The notes under the pieces: model-generated
Told to the model about the DNA's origin: nothing
Databases searched by the model: none
The model's input: the letters and a program-made list of their open reading frames with translations, nothing else
From: Caryophanales bacterium
Lineage (GTDB): Bacteria > Bacillota > Bacilli > Alicyclobacillales > SLC66
NCBI GenBank assembly: GCA_027341705.1
Contig: DAIELO010000080.1
Location: 1 to 5,907 of the forward strand
Length of the DNA stretch: 5,907 nucleotides
Direction: 5' to 3'
Translations under genes and position numbers: made by a program
Shown: positions 1-4,407 of the stretch, one piece after another
Layout of the letters: each line of letters opens with the position of its first letter
Position numbering within the stretch: the first letter of the stretch is position 1

Positions 1-1211
1 AGGTGTACGAAGGACACACGGGGGATGTGGCATGTGATCACTATCATCAGTTTTCGGAAGATGTGGCGCTGATGGCGGATTTGGGACTTACCTCTTATCG
101 TTTTTCAATAGCGTGGCCGCGCATATTTCCAGAACAAGGTGTATTGAATCAAAAAGGAATCGATTTTTATAAGCGGTTATTGGAAGCATTGCACCAGCAT
201 CAGATTGCACCCACTGCGACATTGTACCATTGGGATTTGCCGCAATGGTTGGAAGATGCGGGAGGTTGGCGCTCACGTGATACGATAAATTACTTTGTCG
301 AGTATGCTGATACGATGTTTCGGGCATTTGGGGATGATGTTCCCAAGTGGATTACCCACAATGAGCCTTGGTGTACGTCATTTCTTGGTCATGCTTTGGG
401 ACAACACGCACCAGGGCATACGGATTGGAAAGAGGCGCTACAAGTAGCTCATCATGTGCTGCTGTCTCATGGCGAAGTCGTCGATGTGTTTCGACATGCA
501 GGGCAAAACGGACAAATTGGCATTACCTTGAATCTCACTCCTGTGGAAGCGGGAACTAATCGCTTAGAAGATAAGTTGACTGCGCAAGTGGTAGATGGCA
601 ACAGTAACCGTTGGTTTCTCGATCCGATCTTTCATGGTGCATATCCTAAAGACATGCTGGCCTTTTATCAACAAATAGTTGGTCCGCTAGATTTTATCTT
701 GCCGGGTGATTTGGCGAAAATTTCCTTGCCGATTGATTTTCTTGGGGTAAATTATTATTTTCGAAATCGCGTGATTCATGATGCGCAAAGTGAGATGTTT
801 GGTATTCGCATTCTTCCATCAGAAGGAGAATTGACCGCGATGGATTGGGGGATTCATCCGGATTCACTGTTGCAATTACTAAAAAGGATACAAACAGACT
901 ATACAAATATTCCTATTTATATTACGGAAAATGGGGCAGCTTTTGAAGATCAAGTGGATCATGGACAAGTGAAGGATGATCGGCGCACGAAGTATCTACA
1001 TGATCATCTTGAAGCAGCGGCCCAATTTATTTCGCAGGGCGGCAATTTGAAGGGGTATTATGTGTGGTCATTGTTGGATAATTTTGAGTGGTCATACGGA
1101 TACGCAAAGCGCTTTGGCATCGTTTATGTCGACTATGCTACGCAAGAACGAATCGTCAAAGATAGCGGCAAATGGTATCAACAAGTCATTCGGGCTAATT
1201 CGCTAGGATGA
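1..1211 (+). CDS. Beta-glucosidase, glycoside hydrolase family 1 (5'-truncated by window edge)
   Basis: Retaining GH1 enzyme, expected to release glucose (or a related sugar) from beta-linked di/oligosaccharides or aryl-glucosides in the cytoplasm; no signal peptide can be judged because the N-terminus is missing. Numbering from the GTG at base 3: the GDVACDHYH block is at about 7-15, YHWDLPQW at 75-82 (H76 is the conserved sugar-binding His), the acid/base motif THNEPW has Glu121, the nucleophile motif ITENG has Glu309, and the glucose-binding block VWSLLDNFEW is at 354-363 (Glu362, Trp363). The C-terminus is complete and ends at TGA 1209-1211. The GTG at base 3 is almost certainly an internal Val, since GH1 proteins are about 440-450 residues and roughly 45 residues are missing; bases 1-2 are the end of the preceding codon. 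All catalytic residues are present. A 6-phospho-beta-glucosidase is less likely, as the sequence resembles the BglA/BglB glucosidase branch, but substrate specificity cannot be proven. The tail overlaps the convergent esterase gene by 9 bp. Confidence 0.95.
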   Translation, partial: VYEGHTGDVACDHYHQFSEDVALMADLGLTSYRFSIAWPRIFPEQGVLNQKGIDFYKRLLEALHQHQIAPTATLYHWDLPQWLEDAGGWRSRDTINYFVEYADTMFRAFGDDVPKWITHNEPWCTSFLGHALGQHAPGHTDWKEALQVAHHVLLSHGEVVDVFRHAGQNGQIGITLNLTPVEAGTNRLEDKLTAQVVDGNSNRWFLDPIFHGAYPKDMLAFYQQIVGPLDFILPGDLAKISLPIDFLGVNYYFRNRVIHDAQSEMFGIRILPSEGELTAMDWGIHPDSLLQLLKRIQTDYTNIPIYITENGAAFEDQVDHGQVKDDRRTKYLHDHLEAAAQFISQGGNLKGYYVWSLLDNFEWSYGYAKRFGIVYVDYATQERIVKDSGKWYQQVIRANSLG

Positions 1212-2240
1212 AGTGTTGTTATTTTGCGGACCTAGTAGAAGATTTTCAAAAAAACGAGAAACTGTCATGCTGATGGAAAGTAAGCTTGGGTGAATCGGGC
1301 CACCATCAGGATAAAACTCGTGCATTGCGTTCTTGACCATGATCAGGCGTACGCTGTTTCCGGCGGCGCGAAGACGATGGTACAACTCGATAGACTGACT
1401 TGGTGGCACCAGTGGGTCTTTTTCCCCTTGAATAATTAAAAACGGGGGATCTCCAGGTTGCACATAATTAATCGTGCTCTCTTGACGAATGGTGGTAGGC
1501 GTATACAGCCCATAAACAGGATCGTTGAGGTTGCCGAATTTTTTCTGCCTTTTTTTTGCAAAATAAGCGCGGTTCGTCGGACCGAACATATCGACGACAC
1601 CGACTACGTTGCTTGATACACCAAGCCAAGGGCCCGCTACTCCATAGGAAAAATTGCTAGTTAATCCAACAAAGGTCGCAAGTTCTCCGCCGCCACTATC
1701 GCCAATTACAGCGATTTGCGTGGGATCAATACCTAATCTGGTTGCGTTTGCGCGCAGGAAACGAATGGACGCTTTGGCATCTTCTAATTGGGCAGGCCAT
1801 TTAAATGTGGGAGCTAAACGATAGTTGATCGAGGCAAAAGCAATTCCGTGCGCGATCAAGTCTTGTTCGATGCGCGTCATAACGAAATTGTGTGCAGTAG
1901 ATTTTTCGCCAATGACCGCACTGCCTGAGTAGAGTCCACCGCCATGAATATAGACCACCAGAGGTAAGGGGGTGGCACTACTGTTCAGGGGACGGAATAT
2001 AAACAGGTTTTCATTGATGCCACTGGTGTTTTCATAGTAATACTCGGTGCGAGTACCCGCGAGAGCATGGTTCCAGATGAGATCAGCAGGTGAAATCTGG
2101 CTGTTTTGGTGATGTGAAGAATCGCGGTGGGAACTTGCTGCGTAAACGGTGGATGCAGTAAAAGTCGTATACCATACTTGTCCCAAAAGTGCGCAGATCA
2201 GAGATGACAATACTACTTTTGACATTCTGCTCATGATCAT
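1203..2240 (-). CDS. Secreted alpha/beta-hydrolase, BD-FAE-like carboxylesterase/lipase
   Basis: Predicted exported esterase of 345 residues that hydrolyses carboxylic esters; the exact substrate (acetyl, feruloyl or short acyl esters) is not shown by sequence. An N-terminal Sec signal peptide is visible: positive start (R5, K8), hydrophobic core about 9-23, and a VYA-A cleavage site near residue 34/35, followed by a Ser/His-rich linker (36-48). There is no lipobox, so free secretion is likely. The oxyanion motif HGGG is at 99-102, RLAP at 141-144, and the nucleophile elbow is GDSGGG with Ser182. The other likely triad members are Asp275 (GEKDPLVP) and His307 (NAMHEF). The order and the GPTN and PPFLIIQGEKDP blocks fit BD-FAE/hormone-sensitive-lipase-like enzymes; the Gly after the serine, where Ala is usual, is a mild variant. 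The ATG at 2240 is chosen because an AGAGAGGT ribosome site lies 10 nt upstream (2251-2258); ATGs at codons 3 and 6 are alternatives. It is divergent from the efflux pump and convergent with the beta-glucosidase. Confidence 0.9.
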   Translation of the reverse strand: MIMSRMSKVVLSSLICALLGQVWYTTFTASTVYAASSHRDSSHHQNSQISPADLIWNHALAGTRTEYYYENTSGINENLFIFRPLNSSATPLPLVVYIHGGGLYSGSAVIGEKSTAHNFVMTRIEQDLIAHGIAFASINYRLAPTFKWPAQLEDAKASIRFLRANATRLGIDPTQIAVIGDSGGGELATFVGLTSNFSYGVAGPWLGVSSNVVGVVDMFGPTNRAYFAKKRQKKFGNLNDPVYGLYTPTTIRQESTINYVQPGDPPFLIIQGEKDPLVPPSQSIELYHRLRAAGNSVRLIMVKNAMHEFYPDGGPIHPSLLSISMTVSRFFENLLLGPQNNNTSS

Positions 2241-2277
2241 AGATGATTTGACCTCTCTGTCGTGAATTCCCTAATTC

Positions 2278-2286
2278 ATTATACCA
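2278..2286 (-). promoter_or_regulatory. Extended -10 promoter of the esterase gene
   Basis: Read on the minus strand this is TGGTATAAT, a perfect extended -10 (TGnTATAAT). The expected -35 position (2301-2306) reads GTATAC, a poor match to TTGACA, so the extended element probably carries recognition. Predicted transcription start is near 2271, giving a leader of about 31 nt before the ATG at 2240, with the AGAGAGGT site at 2251-2258. The element is covered by the left arm of an inverted repeat, which suggests possible repression. Confidence 0.6.
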
Positions 2287-2305
2287 TGACACAGTAAATG
2301 GTATA
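2280..2305. repeat. Perfect 8-bp inverted repeat, operator-like
   Basis: TATACCAT (2280-2287) and ATGGTATA (2298-2305) are perfect inverted arms separated by 10 bp. The left arm overlaps the esterase extended -10 and the right arm falls on its -35 position. The right arm also forms part of an 8-bp palindrome, GGTATACC (2300-2307), so three ATACC half-sites occur within 27 bp. This looks like a binding site for a dimeric repressor in a divergent promoter region, but no regulator gene is in the window. There is no T-run, and the repeat sits between divergent starts, so a terminator is unlikely. The symmetry could partly reflect AT-rich promoter sequence. Confidence 0.45.
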
Positions 2306-2306
2306 C

Positions 2307-2324
2307 CTTGAGTAAAGCTTGAGT
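2307..2324. repeat. Direct repeat CTTGAGT x2, 11-bp period
   Basis: CTTGAGT occurs at 2307-2313 and 2318-2324, about one helical turn apart, just after the inverted repeat. Each copy includes TTGAGT, a 4/6 match to the -35 hexamer. It could be a tandem activator or repressor site, or two alternative -35 elements for the pump promoter. Seven bases repeated once is short, so chance is possible. Confidence 0.35.
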
Positions 2325-2347
2325 GGATAAAATGATTATAATATAGA
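2319..2347 (+). promoter_or_regulatory. Candidate promoter of the MFS efflux gene
   Basis: TTGAGT (2319-2324) and TATAGA (2342-2347) are separated by 17 bp, each a 4/6 match to the sigma-A consensus. A perfect TATAAT also occurs at 2337-2342, but its distance to either TTGAGT (12 or 23 bp) is unsuitable, so it would need to act without a good -35. Transcription would start about 2350-2355, close to the tiny leader ORF at 2359. The region between 2241 and 2377 is the only non-coding DNA upstream of the pump, so its promoter must lie here or further back inside the divergent gene. Confidence 0.4.
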
Positions 2348-2358
2348 ACACTAACTAG

Positions 2359-2385
2359 ATGAATTACATAAAGAAGGTTGATTAA
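2359..2385 (+). other. Possible 8-codon leader ORF upstream of the efflux gene
   Basis: ATG at 2359 opens an ORF encoding MNYIKKVD and stops at TAA 2383-2385. Its Lys-Lys codons are the AAGAAGG ribosome site of the pump, and its stop lies one base before the CTG at 2387 that is best spaced from that site. This geometry would suit translational coupling or attenuation. Against it, no clear ribosome site precedes the ATG, and so short an ORF can arise by chance. Confidence 0.25.
2371..2377 (+). promoter_or_regulatory. Ribosome binding site that decides the pump start
   Basis: AAGAAGG is the only good Shine-Dalgarno match before the pump. It abuts the first table-11 start, TTG at 2378, with zero spacing, which is not workable for normal initiation. 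The in-frame CTG at 2387 is 9 nt away, the normal distance. An in-frame TAA at 2369-2371 closes the frame upstream, so the protein must start downstream of it. The next in-frame GTG (2417) and ATG (2474) have no ribosome site, and the ATG lies inside TM1. Confidence 0.55.
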
Positions 2386-4000
2386 TCTGGAAAATATTTC
2401 ATCCTCACGCACACGTGTGCAAACGACGAATCAGATTACTGGTACCCGTCGTTGGTGGGCGCTTGCAACGGTCATGCTGACCATGTTTTTTTCATCGATG
2501 GACCAGACCGTTGTCTCTACGGCAGTTCCGACGATTATCGGTGATTTGCATGGATTTGATATATACGCCTGGGTGTTTAGCGCCTATATGATGGCTTCGG
2601 CAGTAACGGTGCCTATTTACGGAAAATTATCGGACACGTTTGGCAGGAAACCTTTTTATCTTATTGGACTTATCATTTTTGCCATTGGTTCCGCTATTTC
2701 TGGGTTGTCTCATACGATGCTGGAATTGATTCTGGCGCGCGGGTTTCAGGGCATTGGAGCGGGTGCCATGATGAGCATGCCAAGAGCCACCATCGGTGAC
2801 ATATTTAATCCTAAAGAACGTGGTCGTTGGATGGGACTAATGGGAGCTATTTTTGGATTATCTAGTATTATTGGTCCAGCGGTTGGCGGATGGATCACGG
2901 ATTCCTTTTCTTGGCGATGGGTGTTCTATATCAATTTGCCGTTTGCTGTGCTCGCTATTCTAGGCGTGATTTTCTTTTTGCCAAGAGTTCGCGTCGATTC
3001 CACAGTCAAAGTGGATTGGTTGGGCGCAGTAGTGCTGGTGCTTGGCCTATTGCCTATCCTCCTCGGCTTTACATGGGCGGGTAGCAAGTACGCGTGGACA
3101 TCCCCGATGGAACTGACGCTTTTTGCAGTTGGTATTGTCTTTTTAGGAGTGTTTGTGATTGTTGAACGCAAAGTGTCTGACCCGGTGATTACACCGCAGT
3201 TATTTGGCAATCGAATATTTATTACATCTTTAGTATTAGGGATTTTGGTCTCGATGGCGATGTTTGGAAGTCTGATGTTTCTGCCTGTGTTTGTGCAAGG
3301 TGTGATTGGGCTCAATGCACAACAGAGTGGATGGATTATGTCACCGATGATGATTAGCTTTATTGTAGGCAGTGTGATTTCTGGGCAAATCATGACGCGA
3401 ACCGGCAGATATAAGGTGTTGGCGTATTTTAGCGGTGCGATTATCGTCTTCGGTTCGTTGCTTTTGACTCGCATGGGAATTAATACAGGATATGGCACTG
3501 TGATGGTCAATATGGTGGTCTTGGGACTTGGTATTGGGTCTTTGATGCCGCTATTAAATGTAGCGGTACAAAACGCATTTCCCTATAAGATGATGGGAAC
3601 CGTGAACTCTACACAACAATTTGTCAGTTCATTGGGTGGCGTGATTGCCACACCGATTTATGGTTCTTTGCTTATTCAGGGGTTTCAGAATCAAATGACA
3701 AAATCGCTACCAGTTGCATTGCAACACATGACACAGCTTAAAAATGTGAATCCACAAGCGCTGTTGACAGCTCAAGCGCAGGCGGCGATGCAGGCGCAAT
3801 TTGCTAAGCTTGGGGTAGCTGGGCATAGTCTCTATGAAGGGTTATTGCATGCGGTGAGGCTATCGCTGACGGCTGGTATTGGGCGATTATTTGCAGTGGG
3901 ATTGGTATTTTCCATTCTTGGATTTATCGGGACGTTTTTCTTGCCAGAGGTACGCCTAAAAGGTAAAGAGTATTTTAACGAACAACAGGGAAACGAATGA
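2378..4000 (+). CDS. DHA2-family (EmrB/QacA-type) MFS multidrug efflux transporter
   Basis: Integral membrane drug:proton antiporter of the 14-helix DHA2 group, expected to export toxic or amphipathic compounds using the proton gradient; the substrate is not readable. Numbered from the TTG at 2378 (540 residues, normal length). TM1 is about 26-48 and carries the motif D1 signature DQTVVSTAVPTI (42-53). Motif A, GKLSDTFGRKPF (82-93), follows TM2. R121 is in the ARGFQGIGAG segment of TM4. Motif C, the antiporter signature G160...G166-P167...G170-G171, is in TM5. The DHA2-type ERKVSDPVITPQLF loop is at 263-276 and the last TM is at about 502-527. A soluble loop of about 70 residues rich in Gln/Ala (about 430-500) separates TM13 and TM14. 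The start is uncertain: TTG 2378 is the longest frame, but CTG 2387 is better spaced from the AAGAAGG site, which would remove three residues. ATG 2474 would damage TM1. The SHOCT gene follows after 73 nt in the same direction. No adjacent regulator is visible. Confidence 0.92.
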   Translation: MINLENISSSRTRVQTTNQITGTRRWWALATVMLTMFFSSMDQTVVSTAVPTIIGDLHGFDIYAWVFSAYMMASAVTVPIYGKLSDTFGRKPFYLIGLIIFAIGSAISGLSHTMLELILARGFQGIGAGAMMSMPRATIGDIFNPKERGRWMGLMGAIFGLSSIIGPAVGGWITDSFSWRWVFYINLPFAVLAILGVIFFLPRVRVDSTVKVDWLGAVVLVLGLLPILLGFTWAGSKYAWTSPMELTLFAVGIVFLGVFVIVERKVSDPVITPQLFGNRIFITSLVLGILVSMAMFGSLMFLPVFVQGVIGLNAQQSGWIMSPMMISFIVGSVISGQIMTRTGRYKVLAYFSGAIIVFGSLLLTRMGINTGYGTVMVNMVVLGLGIGSLMPLLNVAVQNAFPYKMMGTVNSTQQFVSSLGGVIATPIYGSLLIQGFQNQMTKSLPVALQHMTQLKNVNPQALLTAQAQAAMQAQFAKLGVAGHSLYEGLLHAVRLSLTAGIGRLFAVGLVFSILGFIGTFFLPEVRLKGKEYFNEQQGNE

Positions 4001-4017
4001 TTTTACAGATAAGCGCA

Positions 4018-4059
4018 TACTTTCTTCACAAATATAGCGTACGATCAGGTTAGAAAGTA
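4018..4059. repeat. 8-bp inverted repeat before the SHOCT gene
   Basis: TACTTTCT (4018-4025) and AGAAAGTA (4052-4059) are perfect inverted arms with a 26-nt spacer that contains the palindrome CGTACG (4038-4043). The right arm runs into the TAAGGAGG ribosome site (4058-4065), so a stem in RNA would sit directly beside it and could influence translation. It could equally be a protein-binding site. It is AT-rich, has a long loop and no following T-run, so it is not a convincing terminator for the pump gene. Confidence 0.35.
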
Positions 4060-4073
4060 AGGAGGCGTTCACT

Positions 4074-4337
4074 ATGTTTGGTTATGGACCCATGATGCAT
4101 GGTTTTGGGGGTTGGGGATACGGCGGAGGATTTGGTTTTAGTATCATCGGGATGGTCATTCACCTAGTCATTGTCCTAGCGATCATTTATTTTGTCGCTC
4201 GGATGTGGAGAAGGGGAATGTCACATCATTACCATGGCTATGAACCAAATCGGGAAGCCAAGGAAATTCTGGCACGGCGCTATGCTAGTGGTGAGATTAC
4301 AGAAGAAGAGTATCAACGGATGAAAAACGCATTGTAA
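4074..4337 (+). CDS. Small membrane protein with C-terminal SHOCT domain
   Basis: An 87-residue protein with three parts. The N-terminus (1-22) is rich in Gly, Met, Phe, Trp and Tyr (MFGYGPMMHGFGGWGYGGG). One transmembrane helix spans about 23-42. A basic stretch (R43, R46, R47) and a His-rich linker (HHYHG, 51-55) lead to a C-terminal SHOCT motif (about 61-87: EAKEILARRYASGEITEEEY...), a short helical domain common at the ends of bacterial proteins and thought to mediate protein contacts. The positive-inside rule puts the SHOCT end in the cytoplasm. The start is well supported: TAAGGAGG at 4058-4065 is 8 nt before the ATG. It lies 73 nt after the pump and 70 nt before the M3 peptidase, all in one direction, so it may be co-transcribed. 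Such short SHOCT proteins are widespread in Gram-positives but have no established function; the Met/His content hints at metal contact, which is speculation. Confidence 0.85.
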   Translation: MFGYGPMMHGFGGWGYGGGFGFSIIGMVIHLVIVLAIIYFVARMWRRGMSHHYHGYEPNREAKEILARRYASGEITEEEYQRMKNAL

Positions 4338-4344
4338 ATTAAGA

Positions 4345-4373
4345 ATACTGATATCTCGATAGTATGGTAATAT
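4345..4373 (+). promoter_or_regulatory. Weak candidate promoter before the peptidase gene
   Basis: In the 70-nt gap between the SHOCT gene and the peptidase, TGGTAATAT (4365-4373) resembles an extended -10 (TG, one base, TAATAT, 4/6). The expected -35 position (about 4345-4350, ATACTG) is a poor match. A start near 4380 would leave a leader of about 27 nt with AGGAGG at 4393-4398. A short imperfect hairpin, ATACT (4345-4349) with AGTAT (4361-4365), lies in the same place but has no T-run, so it is not a terminator. Read-through from the upstream genes is equally possible. Confidence 0.3.
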
Positions 4374-4407
4374 TAGGGGGTGTGATTAGTTTAGGAGGGA
4401 TTTTGGT

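Noticed and set aside
3..5. GTG at base 3 as the true start of the beta-glucosidase
   Set aside because: Family length and the conserved N-terminal strand, which should precede this point, show that the gene begins outside the window; this GTG is an internal Val.
694..906. Short minus-strand frame inside the beta-glucosidase (similarly 88-327 minus and 368-559 plus)
   Set aside because: These are out-of-frame shadows of a conserved GH1 gene, with no ribosome sites and low-complexity products.
2083..2412. 109-residue minus-strand frame covering the divergent intergenic region
   Set aside because: It overlaps the esterase's signal-peptide region in another frame and both promoters. It has no ribosome site or recognisable domain.
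2890..3084. 64-residue plus-strand frame inside the MFS gene
   Set aside because: It is an alternative frame of conserved TM5-TM7 coding sequence and has no ribosome site.
2926..3510. 194-residue open frame on the minus strand inside the MFS gene
   Set aside because: It is fully antisense to a well-supported transporter. The product is Thr/Ile/Pro-rich without a recognisable domain, typical of the mirror of a hydrophobic coding sequence.
4001..4073. Rho-independent terminator after the efflux pump
   Set aside because: The 8-bp inverted repeat here has a 26-nt loop, is AT-rich and has no T-run after it, so it does not meet terminator criteria.
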